Positions 9,501 through 16,168 of a DNA stretch of 64,000 bases are shown here, one piece after another. Origin of the DNA: Chitinophaga sp. (lineage in GTDB: Bacteria; Bacteroidota; Bacteroidia; Chitinophagales; Chitinophagaceae); the NCBI RefSeq assembly GCF_017745275.1, contig NZ_JAGHZS010000002.1, forward strand, positions 545,859 through 609,858, given 5' to 3'. Made by a program: the position numbers and the translations under genes. Every line of letters starts with the position of its first letter. Position 1 is the first letter of the stretch. The notes under the pieces are model-generated. The model was not told the origin of the DNA. It did not search any database and saw only the letters and a list, made by a program, of their open reading frames with translations.

Positions 9501-9966
9501 ATATAACGCTGGCTTGCAATACATCGGCAATCGCCTGGGCGCCAATGTTGCGTATAACCATATGGGTTATAAAACCTTCTCCACCGGTATGACACCCGAC
9601 ATCGTGGAATACGAACGTCCACGCAGCCAGATGGATGTGCAGTTGAGCTATCGCTTTTTGAAGCATAAAAACCTGGACGTGAAATTGAATATCGCCAACC
9701 TGATGAATAATCCGTACCGGTTTTATATCAATAGCAACAGTACCTACAAATTACTGGATAAGTGGAAAGGGCAATCCCTGTCGGCCATCCCGGAAACGGA
9801 GTGGAGCGAAATATACGAGTGGAAGGATGGCTTCTCCCAAAAATATGAAAACGGGTATTATGAAACTTCAGCGGATGGAAAGACCAAAACCAGGATTGGT
9901 GATAAAGACACCTTTATCCGTAAAATAGGGACCTCTTTTAGTCTGACTGCCGCTTATTCTTTTTAA
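6508..9966 (+). CDS. TonB-dependent outer-membrane receptor with STN domain
   Basis: The start at 6508 gives 1152 residues: signal peptide, an STN signalling domain (about residues 45-115, VTLKDVPLDQVLDALERQSG), a carboxypeptidase-regulatory-like beta sandwich (about 125-205, GKITDEKNEPLPGATI), a plug (about 230-340, with VVVRGIAERYNLAMMDG) and a C-terminal barrel ending in the usual aromatic residue (TAAYSF). It should import a ligand with TonB energy and signal through FecR. It lacks the SusC signature and a SusD partner; two lipoprotein genes follow instead, the first 11 bases later. The upstream in-frame ATG at 6475 would precede the signal peptide awkwardly. Ligand unknown; a chelated metal or small glycan is possible. 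Confidence 0.9.
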   Translation: MYNSTKKKNVIKHLCAMTRFAFNVLVIILTLAGTSVAEPVKSQGINDVRVSVTLKDVPLDQVLDALERQSGFTFAYPMEIGKLGPVSIHVQKETLAATLASLAADHRLLFKQVGNLVSVSRQQKPGRIIGKITDEKNEPLPGATIRVLQTGMVMPGGADGTYQLSLPPGTYTIEVSYVSFRSKRIAEVVVGENRATRLDVVMTPSTSNLNQVVITSKYKTESTAALYVRQKNEAGITNGISREQIAALPDKNIGETLKRISGLSTNDNRRVVVRGIAERYNLAMMDGAILPSTDVQVRDFEFDIVPSNLIDNVVVSKTATPDMSFGFGGGLVQINTLAIPENKFTTLSIGSKYIAGSTGKDFLGYGRGKNDYWGFDDGSRDHFPKDLLIFTNQNYNPTNPNAAPPAGVTPITPAMIAEQNKKIGGLERMGLRTYKAMPGQNYQFSLGRSYQLKGSRIGFVGSLSYRNEQSIDDIPHFERGSWEKLGGTAYDAETGEELEPTYAHQYNFNTSWGALFNAGWASKNHKITARNFYSRMFSNQFSRIVGFGNDIGFGKDLPAIREYDRPKFIDLLQTRINGEHTFGAFRFDWNISRNQLNNLEKDAVEAWLAPANTLNGQVYNVTPNGITNPGTGTFNRGQYKYEETNRIAEAALSYHFQVAGQKQLIKTGYQYMERHGYYNWTILPIGTLQPIGSVYPYVPVQQWGQFLEFKDPMKDLLYFPASFSQNGYEGKNVNQAVFGMMDNRFTSWLRLVWGIRAEYYKYERLKNGANDLVISTLIDQAQKNRFVDPETGKIVTPFANAETEEKTWRYLPSASLTATPIRNVNIRAAYSQSVVRPALIENSRMIRFDPAIGAYRRNEGVLSTTIDHYDFRMEWYPKPGEVISAGVFYKYFDKPVELYRIQPDASMRVYVTTQNSEWAKVHGFEFDIRKSLSFIRPEWKFLDNMFFNGNLTLQSSEVQGSSFVGVGMNPDKYGNSYEYRTKLLQREKRPLYGQVPVVYNAGLQYIGNRLGANVAYNHMGYKTFSTGMTPDIVEYERPRSQMDVQLSYRFLKHKNLDVKLNIANLMNNPYRFYINSNSTYKLLDKWKGQSLSAIPETEWSEIYEWKDGFSQKYENGYYETSADGKTKTRIGDKDTFIRKIGTSFSLTAAYSF

Positions 9967-9977
9967 AAATTATTACT

Positions 9978-10760
9978 ATGAAAATATTAAGTATGATCTG
10001 TAGCCTGGCCGCCGGCTTGCTGGTGCTGTCTTCCTGCAGCAAAGGGAAAAATGATTTCTATTATAAAGCCGACGTGCTGCCTGTCAGCATAAAAGGATAT
10101 AACGGCGGCAATTCGCCACTGGAGCTAAAAATGGATACCTTCCGTTTTGAATATTCCGCCAATGCGCCTTTTGATCAAACATTGGGCTACTCCTTTACCG
10201 GACAGCAGGATAAAGTAAACCTGCTGATCACGGAAAAGGAGACAGGAAAACTGGTGATGGAAAAAGTCTTTAAAAGAGACAGCGGCCCGGTTAAAATCAA
10301 CTTTTTATACCTCGACGGACAAGCAGGTGATATGCCGGAACGGCCGGTGGCGGAAGAAGGAAAGATTAAAGTAAAGTATATGTTCCGTCCTACACTCACG
10401 CAATATAAAGAGCCGGTAGATATTGCGCTGGTGAAATATTATCTGACACCAAAGGTATTTGAAGAAATAACCCGGTTGAAAAATGTAAAGCCGAATGAGA
10501 TGAGTGAAACCGTTTCGCTGTCTACTTTCTCTACTACCGGTCAACAGTACAACGGGCAGCCTACCGCCGTTTTATTCCGGGCCTACATTTATAAAGCCGG
10601 TACTAATGAATTTTATACCACCGGTACCGATTATTCCTGGAATGCTACTTTGTCGACCGCCCCGCTGCCACCGGCCTCCAGCGCATCGGCGAAGGTGTAC
10701 ATCTTCAGCGAATCCGCTGCAGGAAATAGTATCCGATTCATCAAAAACCTGGAATTGTAA
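9978..10760 (+). CDS. Lipoprotein, paralogue A, receptor-associated
   Basis: The protein has 260 residues with a lipoprotein signal (LLVLSSCSKGK, lipid Cys near residue 20). The mature N-terminus carries VSIKGYNGGNSPLELKMDT, nearly repeated in the next gene as HVIINGYNGGGDPLEVQIDT. Otherwise the two diverge strongly, so I read them as old paralogues. Placement 11 bases after the TonB receptor suggests a surface lipoprotein that captures the ligand for the barrel, as SusD does for SusC, but it shows no SusD or TPR features. I do not recognise the family. Confidence 0.75.
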   Translation: MKILSMICSLAAGLLVLSSCSKGKNDFYYKADVLPVSIKGYNGGNSPLELKMDTFRFEYSANAPFDQTLGYSFTGQQDKVNLLITEKETGKLVMEKVFKRDSGPVKINFLYLDGQAGDMPERPVAEEGKIKVKYMFRPTLTQYKEPVDIALVKYYLTPKVFEEITRLKNVKPNEMSETVSLSTFSTTGQQYNGQPTAVLFRAYIYKAGTNEFYTTGTDYSWNATLSTAPLPPASSASAKVYIFSESAAGNSIRFIKNLEL

Positions 10761-10772
10761 ACACAACTGCTC

Positions 10773-11573
10773 ATGATGTCGAACAAAAAATATCAACAAT
10801 TAGCGATACTACTGCTATGTTTGCTCTTTGGATGTATGGCCTGTAATAAAGAAGAGATAGCACCTGAGAAAGCCATTCACGTGATCATCAATGGATATAA
10901 TGGCGGCGGTGATCCGCTGGAAGTACAAATAGATACCACTAAGTATGATAAAACCGTGATGAGTGCAAAGTATGTTTTTCAGCCTGCTTCATTAGTTGGC
11001 TTTAACGCCGTGTATACTTACCGCTCCGGATCCGTGGCACCGGTATTAACAATCCGTAACCCGGCCAACGACAGTATTCTATATCGCCATGCATTACCTG
11101 TTGCCGAAACAAAGGCCCTGGTTAATTTTCTTTATGTAGATGGGAAGATCCAGGAGCTGCAGCCGCCTCAGGTCAATCCCGGAACCAATCAGCTGGGATT
11201 TTACCTGCAATACACGGATAGTGAGGCGCTGGTAGACATCTTTCTCTATAGGGTGGATGAGAACACCGGTACCACGTATCGCGCCTACCTGGCGAAAAAT
11301 GTTCGTCCCCGTACCTGGACTTATGTGGACTATCTGCCAGCGAAAGACTTTGAGAACGCCAACGATTTAAATAACGCCACTATTTATTTTACAAAGGCGG
11401 GTACTACTGATGAATGGGCATTTGGCGGTGACGAAACACCGAGCAAATTAACGGCGCAGGGTTTGAGTTTGCCAAAAGCCGGTGAAAAAGGATTGGTGCA
11501 ACCCTATTTTATTATTCCGCAGGGTTGGGAACTGGGATTTTCCCGTTTGTTTTTTTACGCCGACCGGAGGTAA
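10773..11573 (+). CDS. Lipoprotein, paralogue B, receptor-associated
   Basis: This 266-residue lipoprotein (signal ending LLFGCMACNKEE) is the second of a tandem pair and starts 12 bases after paralogue A. The shared block is GYNGGGDPLEVQIDTTKYD at about residues 37-55, followed in both by predicted beta-rich sequence and by a short block of the form VNFLYVDG (here ALVNFLYVDGK, there KINFLYLDGQ). It probably sits on the outer membrane with the receptor. Two terminators follow at 11596 and 11655, marking the end of the sigma-FecR-receptor operon. Confidence 0.75.
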   Translation: MMSNKKYQQLAILLLCLLFGCMACNKEEIAPEKAIHVIINGYNGGGDPLEVQIDTTKYDKTVMSAKYVFQPASLVGFNAVYTYRSGSVAPVLTIRNPANDSILYRHALPVAETKALVNFLYVDGKIQELQPPQVNPGTNQLGFYLQYTDSEALVDIFLYRVDENTGTTYRAYLAKNVRPRTWTYVDYLPAKDFENANDLNNATIYFTKAGTTDEWAFGGDETPSKLTAQGLSLPKAGEKGLVQPYFIIPQGWELGFSRLFFYADRR

Positions 11574-11595
11574 TTTAATGTGAATACGTTCAATC

Positions 11596-11629
11596 AACAG
11601 GCTGGCATTCACACGGATGCTGGCCTGTT
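11596..11629 (+). terminator. Terminator of the receptor operon
   Basis: Stem AACAGGCTGGCAT / ATGCTGGCCTGTT (two wobble pairs) with an eight-base loop, followed by eight T residues. It lies 22 bases after the second lipoprotein gene. Confidence 0.88.
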
Positions 11630-11654
11630 TTTTTTCAGGAAGGGGCAAAAAAAA

Positions 11655-11676
11655 ATCCGGGTAAGAATACCCGGAT
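11655..11676. terminator. Bidirectional terminator between convergent genes
   Basis: Perfect nine-base stem ATCCGGGTA / TACCCGGAT with loop AGAA, an A run on the left and a T run on the right. It can stop the minus-strand metallopeptidase transcript as well as read-through from the plus strand. Confidence 0.8.
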
Positions 11677-11746
11677 ATTTTTTATCAACAGTGAATCAAA
11701 AAAAACAGCGTTGAGGGGTTAGATAACCTGCATATTGATATCGTTC

Positions 11747-13330
11747 TTAATCTTTATAAGTGCCTACCTCGCACATAGCCGCGAATTGCTGACCATCATA
11801 GGCACTTTTCATATTCAGTTTGAAGTAACGGAAGTTTTTGGTAGACGGTAGCACCACGTTTTGTGGGTTGGTAGTTTGCGCCAGTGTAAAATCACCCAGG
11901 GAGGTCCAGGTAGAGTTATTATTGCTGGTTAGTATTTCTACCACTTTTACCATCCGGCTATCCCTTTGTTTGAAGGTGAAGCGGTTTACATCCAATGCCT
12001 GGCCCATGTCTACCGTAATGTAGTGTGGATAGCTGGTAGCGTTGGTAGACCAGCGGGAATGCCAGAAAGTACTGCCGGAGCCATCAATAATATTCACCGC
12101 GGCGCCGTTTTCGGAAGCAGTTTCCTGCGAACTAAAGGCTACCACAGACCACCCGGTTTTATCATATACTACTTTATCTCCGAAGGTAATCACCGGTACA
12201 TCGTTTACGAAACTGTAGGCTGCCACGTAACTGGTGATGCTGCCGTTTTCATGGCAGAGGCGAATTGTAAATTCGTAATTGGTATTTCCTTTATCCCTGA
12301 AATCACTAACGGGCATCACAATACGAAAACTGTCGCTGCCAATGGGTTTGCTGGCAAAAGTGACGGAATTGTACCCTCCGTTGTCATTACCGGTGTTGCG
12401 GTTATAATAGGCAATATCCTTAACCGCTTTGGTGGCCGAAAATTTACCGGATACAATAATGCTTTGGGAACTGCTGTTATAGCTGGCGTACACTTGTTTC
12501 ACCTGGCATCCTGGATCGGTGTACCAATCGCTCCGGGTAGCAGCGCTGAATACCTGGCCATTAGCCAATATGGCGGCATCTGCGGGCGAGAAGTAAGTAG
12601 GTGCTTTACCAAAGGTGCCATTACCATAACCCATTAATGTAGTGCCATACAGTATATTTTCTGATTGGGCGCCACCATTGTGTGGGAGGTTGATGCCATG
12701 TCCCATCTCATGTGCCATGCCCCCAATCCATTTAGTAGAAAATTTGTCATCGGGTTTGCCGAGGTTAATGGTATCGAGCCCGGTGTAATCCAGTGCAAAG
12801 CACCAGCGACCAATGCCGTAGAAGGGGCCGCCGCTGGGGTCTCCATTGGTACCATAGGTGTACGTAGGCATGATCACCATGATATGATCGCTTTTTTTCT
12901 CGGTGGGGTGGGCGGCAAACCAGGCATTCACTTCTGTCATTACGGCGCTGGAGCCTCCATCATAAGGGTAACTGTTTTTACCCAGTTGACCACGTATTAC
13001 CGGTACTTTTAGCAGCCCATTGGAGTCTGTTTGTAATCCCATTGTTTTGCCGGCATAACCCCATTGGTTCATCCATTTGGACGTGAAATTCTGCATATAC
13101 AGGAATACGCCGTTTAGCCTTGCCCGGTATCCCGGCACCGTGTCGAGGTCGGATGGAACAAAGTATACCACGTTCAGCATATAGGTGCCGTTGGCCACGC
13201 CATTCACCACACCTGCGGGTTTTTTAGCATCAATTTTTTGAAGAGTGTCGGATTCCGATGCTTTCTGGCAGCTGGTCGTTGCCATCATAAATGCGGCGAT
13301 AGCCACCACGAAATGGATGATTTTGGTCAT
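11747..13330 (-). CDS. Secreted zinc metallopeptidase lipoprotein with F5/8 type C domain
   Basis: The protein has 527 residues. It begins with a lipoprotein signal (MMATTSCQKASE) and contains HEMGHGINLPH at about residues 207-217, the extended zinc motif HExxHxxxxxH of metzincin-like peptidases. The C-terminal 140 residues form a discoidin (F5/8 type C) domain, with INIIDGSGSTFWHSRW and HYITVDMGQALDVNRFTFKQR, which usually binds glycans. The likely role is cutting a glycoprotein at the cell surface. It is a single gene, convergent with the receptor operon. I cannot assign the MEROPS family from sequence alone. Confidence 0.85.
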   Translation of the reverse strand: MTKIIHFVVAIAAFMMATTSCQKASESDTLQKIDAKKPAGVVNGVANGTYMLNVVYFVPSDLDTVPGYRARLNGVFLYMQNFTSKWMNQWGYAGKTMGLQTDSNGLLKVPVIRGQLGKNSYPYDGGSSAVMTEVNAWFAAHPTEKKSDHIMVIMPTYTYGTNGDPSGGPFYGIGRWCFALDYTGLDTINLGKPDDKFSTKWIGGMAHEMGHGINLPHNGGAQSENILYGTTLMGYGNGTFGKAPTYFSPADAAILANGQVFSAATRSDWYTDPGCQVKQVYASYNSSSQSIIVSGKFSATKAVKDIAYYNRNTGNDNGGYNSVTFASKPIGSDSFRIVMPVSDFRDKGNTNYEFTIRLCHENGSITSYVAAYSFVNDVPVITFGDKVVYDKTGWSVVAFSSQETASENGAAVNIIDGSGSTFWHSRWSTNATSYPHYITVDMGQALDVNRFTFKQRDSRMVKVVEILTSNNNSTWTSLGDFTLAQTTNPQNVVLPSTKNFRYFKLNMKSAYDGQQFAAMCEVGTYKD

Positions 13331-13608
13331 TGTTTACTGTTTAAGGTTTAAAAATGAAGAATTACGGTTTAGACAGATAATGTATTTTCATTTAAGTGCT
13401 ATCAGGTTTTCAAACTATTACTAATAAGACGGGAAGAGTTGCTAAAATACGTATTTTGTTTATTACATACAGGATAGGATATCGATTAGAGGGCGTTGGG
13501 GAGTTAATTATTTTTTTTATTAAGTTGTAATGATAGCCGGAAGTTCGTATGGTATGCTATCTATTGGTATAAGGATGTCTGTGTAAAACAGACATCCCTT
13601 GCGCTACA

Positions 13609-14616
13609 TTATAGTATGATATTATTTCGGGCACTAAAGGCCGCCGGCAGGGTAGTTTCTCCCAATATTTCCCGTATATCTGTTTCCACTGTATTACTCA
13701 TTTGAGAAAGCGGCACATCATTAGCATTGCCTTCAAATGGATTCTCGGTGCTCTCGCCCACTTGTTCCAGCGAAGTATATACCCATGATATTAAGAGACT
13801 GAATGGAATTACCAGCCATACCATATAGCCTTTCAGGGCACCGGTTACAAAGCTGTTGAGTTCATTGAATTCTTTCAGCATAGCAAACGGCAGTAATATG
13901 CAAAACAACCATACAAAAATCCTATTAACAGTGGCATATTGCCGGGGATAAGGAAAATTTTTAATTCTTTCACTTCTTTCCTGGTGACTGAAAAATTCGC
14001 GAAGCGTTTTGTGTAATTCAAGAAACCGGGAATTGTCGAGCTGCCCTTCTTTAGCCAGTCTTGTTAAAGTGAGGCTTTGTATACTGAGTATTTGTGTTGC
14101 CGGGTTATTGTGAGACAGTATGGTGGCTGTTTCGTCGGGGGAAATGTATTTTTCCAATTCCTCCCTGATGGGTATTTCCTTTTCCGGAATGGAATAAAGC
14201 TGTGCATATTCTTTATTGTAAGATTTGTTGGTGTTTTCCCATTTTCGTTCTTCTCTCAGTTGATATCGTAAAGCGGTGAGCCAGGCCAGTTGACGGTATA
14301 TGATTTCCTGTGCCAGGTGCTGGTTTTCGATAAAGTCCCGGCATAGTACCGTCCATGCCTGGCTGGCGCTGATGATAGCCCCCCAGATCTGCCTGGCTTC
14401 CCAGGTACGATTATAGGTCTGCTGATTTTTGAAGCCAACTACGAAAGCTGCGGCTGTTCCCAGGAAGGCCACAATCGGCCAGGGAACAGATAGCCATTTT
14501 AAACCGAATAGCTGGTAGAGAATAGTAGGTATTGTACCTATTAATAAAAGCAACCCGATGTTTCGTCGGGTCCAGAAAAGGAATTCAGATATCTTATATG
14601 TTTTACCGATGTACAT
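13609..14616 (-). CDS. Bestrophin family channel protein
   Basis: The product has 335 residues. The N-terminus (WTRRNIGLLLLIGTIPTIL) and the following hydrophobic helix with FVVGFKNQQTYNRTWEARQIWG fit the bacterial bestrophin/UPF0187 family, which forms pentameric ion channels; known bacterial members conduct cations, unlike animal chloride-conducting ones. More membrane helices lie near residues 215-285. The N-terminal ATG matches family starts. It stands 39 bases before the start-distal end of the PRPP-synthetase-like gene at 14656 and might be co-transcribed with it. The spacer on its other side, to the metallopeptidase start, is 278 bases with no recognisable gene. Confidence 0.88.
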   Translation of the reverse strand: MYIGKTYKISEFLFWTRRNIGLLLLIGTIPTILYQLFGLKWLSVPWPIVAFLGTAAAFVVGFKNQQTYNRTWEARQIWGAIISASQAWTVLCRDFIENQHLAQEIIYRQLAWLTALRYQLREERKWENTNKSYNKEYAQLYSIPEKEIPIREELEKYISPDETATILSHNNPATQILSIQSLTLTRLAKEGQLDNSRFLELHKTLREFFSHQERSERIKNFPYPRQYATVNRIFVWLFCILLPFAMLKEFNELNSFVTGALKGYMVWLVIPFSLLISWVYTSLEQVGESTENPFEGNANDVPLSQMSNTVETDIREILGETTLPAAFSARNNIIL

Positions 14617-14655
14617 GATGGGTAGTTTGATTTTACAGGCGGCTATGGTAAAAAA

Positions 14656-14940
14656 TTATACATCCGGTTTCAACCTGCAGGACCAGGTACCGGTGGTGTC
14701 TATTAATATTCCCTTTATGCCGGCGATGGGTGCAGATATAGCATAAAGCACTGCATTACTCTCGTCATTACGGCAATTGAACTGATAGCATTCATCCACA
14801 TGAAACTCCTGCGGGTCCAATCGCATGTCGAGTTCCAGGTGATATAAACAATCTGTTGCTGTTTCCGCGGTGAAATCTGCTTCGTAACCTCTTTGTTTCA
14901 GGTCTGACAAAGCGACGGCGAGTGAAGGATAATTTTCCAT
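14656..14940 (-). CDS. Small conserved protein often labelled phosphoribosylpyrophosphate synthetase-like
   Basis: This 94-residue protein fits a small Bacteroidota family that databases often label phosphoribosylpyrophosphate synthetase, although it is far too short to be that enzyme. The pattern is SLAVALSDLKQRGYEADF, then DPQEFHVDECYQF, then SNAVLYAIS and GIKGILID. The real function is unknown. The start at 14940 (MENYPSL) is an ATG; two codons upstream is only a TTG. It lies 36 bases after the small gene at 14977-15147 and on the same strand, so the two probably form a unit. Confidence 0.7.
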   Translation of the reverse strand: MENYPSLAVALSDLKQRGYEADFTAETATDCLYHLELDMRLDPQEFHVDECYQFNCRNDESNAVLYAISAPIAGIKGILIDTTGTWSCRLKPDV

Positions 14941-14976
14941 ATACAATTTTTTTAAGCAGTTAAAAAAATGAGTGCT

Positions 14977-15147
14977 TTATTCTCCGGAGCTGGCGTTATC
15001 ATTGGTGGATGGCTCATCGTCCATCCGGATCGCATCGTCAAGAAACTCACCGCCTTCGCTGGTGTTGTGCTCGCGTTCATGAAGGGGTACGAGGGCATCT
15101 TTATCGGCGGTTTTCTTTGGGTCGGCGTGATGATAGAGGAAAAACAT
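14977..15147 (-). CDS. Small acidic protein (56 residues), unknown
   Basis: I read a 56-codon frame from an ATG at 15147 beginning MFFLYHHADPKKTADKD and ending with an acidic tail (DDAIRMDDEPSTNDN). It uses codons as the neighbours do, is highly charged in a way random antisense frames are not, and lies just upstream of the gene at 14940 on the same strand. The opposite strand has a longer open frame (14968-15177) that I think is its shadow. The function is unknown. Confidence 0.5.
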   Translation of the reverse strand: MFFLYHHADPKKTADKDALVPLHEREHNTSEGGEFLDDAIRMDDEPSTNDNASSGE

Positions 15148-15187
15148 GATGTTGGTTTTGGAAGATGGAAAAAATGATAAAGGGCAA

Positions 15188-15223
15188 CCTGCCAGGACAT
15201 ATTACAGGTGCTGTCCTGGCAGG
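15188..15223. terminator. Perfect 12-base hairpin, probable terminator
   Basis: Arms CCTGCCAGGACA and TGTCCTGGCAGG enclose a 12-base loop. It lies nine bases beyond the stop of the NmrA-like gene at 15233 and before the small genes. A T run appears only about 17 bases further on, so termination is likely but may be factor-aided. Confidence 0.65.
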
Positions 15224-15232
15224 CGGTGTGTA

Positions 15233-15988
15233 TTATGCACTTTGTAATTGTGTGCTTAACCATTTCTCAAAGGAGATAGCTCCCAGTTCGGCGTGACCGG
15301 CGGGAACAAGCGCAGTATGGGTAACTGCACCGCCAAAGTATTCAGGTTTGCCATTCGCGATTACTTTACGTGGGTCGTTGATATATTTGAGATACCGGTC
15401 GGCTACTTCGAACATGTCGAAACGATCGGGGCCGGCAATTTCCACGTGGCCGTTAAGTGGAGCAGCCAGGGCGTATTGGGCAACAAACCGGGCTACATCG
15501 TCTGAAGCGATTGGTTGAAATTTTACATCAGAAAGGTGAACCTCGTTGCCTTGCGTGGCCTGGTTGGCGATGCCCGCGATAAATTCAAAGAATTGTGTGC
15601 TTCTGATAATAGTATAAGGTACGCCGGATTGTTTAATCAGTTCTTCCTGCGCCATTTTTGCACGCATGTATCCTATGTTCTGCATAATGTCAACGCCTAC
15701 TATAGACAAGGCTACATGATGTTTTACACCGGCGCTGATTTCCGCACCCAACAGATTGCGACCGGCCGTCTGGAAAAATTCCATTACGGCGTTGTCTTCA
15801 AAAGAAGGAGAGTTGGCAAGATCAATAACAATGTCAGTGTCTTTTGTTGCTGCAGCGAGACCTTCTCCTGTAATGGTGTTGATGCCGGTGGATGGAGAGG
15901 CTGCAATCACCTGGTGTCCTTTCTGACGGAGTGCTGTTACAACCTTTGTTCCGATAAGGCCGGAACCACCTATTACCAAGATTTTCAT
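15233..15988 (-). CDS. NmrA-like NAD(P)-binding reductase
   Basis: The protein has 251 residues and opens with a Rossmann nucleotide-binding motif (ILVIGGSGLIGTKVVTALRQKGHQV). It lacks the YxxxK catalytic pair of classical short-chain reductases, which fits the atypical NmrA/SDR group, as does the length. Members act as NAD(P)H-dependent reductases or redox sensors. A strong dyad at 16096-16113, about 108 bases upstream, may be its operator. It follows the sigma-54 activator gene on the same strand with a 180-base gap, so co-transcription is uncertain. Confidence 0.85.
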   Translation of the reverse strand: MKILVIGGSGLIGTKVVTALRQKGHQVIAASPSTGINTITGEGLAAATKDTDIVIDLANSPSFEDNAVMEFFQTAGRNLLGAEISAGVKHHVALSIVGVDIMQNIGYMRAKMAQEELIKQSGVPYTIIRSTQFFEFIAGIANQATQGNEVHLSDVKFQPIASDDVARFVAQYALAAPLNGHVEIAGPDRFDMFEVADRYLKYINDPRKVIANGKPEYFGGAVTHTALVPAGHAELGAISFEKWLSTQLQSA

Positions 15989-16095
15989 AAACTTATTTTT
16001 AATTGTGATTTGTTTGATTCGGGAATGCCAAACTAAATACCAATTAATACAAGTGTTTGAAAATAATGTGTTTATGAAAAATGAGTCTTGTGATT

Positions 16096-16113
16096 TTCAC
16101 TATATTTAGTGAA
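16096..16113. promoter_or_regulatory. Operator-like dyad upstream of the NmrA-like gene
   Basis: TTCACTATATTTAGTGAA has perfect seven-base arms around a four-base centre, and the symmetry continues outward (GTGATT on the left, AATCAC on the right, one base out of register). It lies in the spacer between the three-GAF activator and the NmrA-like gene and is probably bound by a dimeric repressor not identified here. Confidence 0.5.
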
Positions 16114-16168
16114 ATCACGATCTCATTTACGGAATACAGTGAATGTTCCTTTTTATATTGGCAATACC

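Noticed and set aside
11966..12637. 223-residue plus-strand frame
   Set aside because: It lies wholly antisense to the metallopeptidase gene, whose zinc motif and discoidin domain are clear.
14968..15177. 69-residue hydrophobic frame on the plus strand
   Set aside because: It is the mirror of the charged minus-strand frame at 14977-15147, and its strand disagrees with both neighbours.
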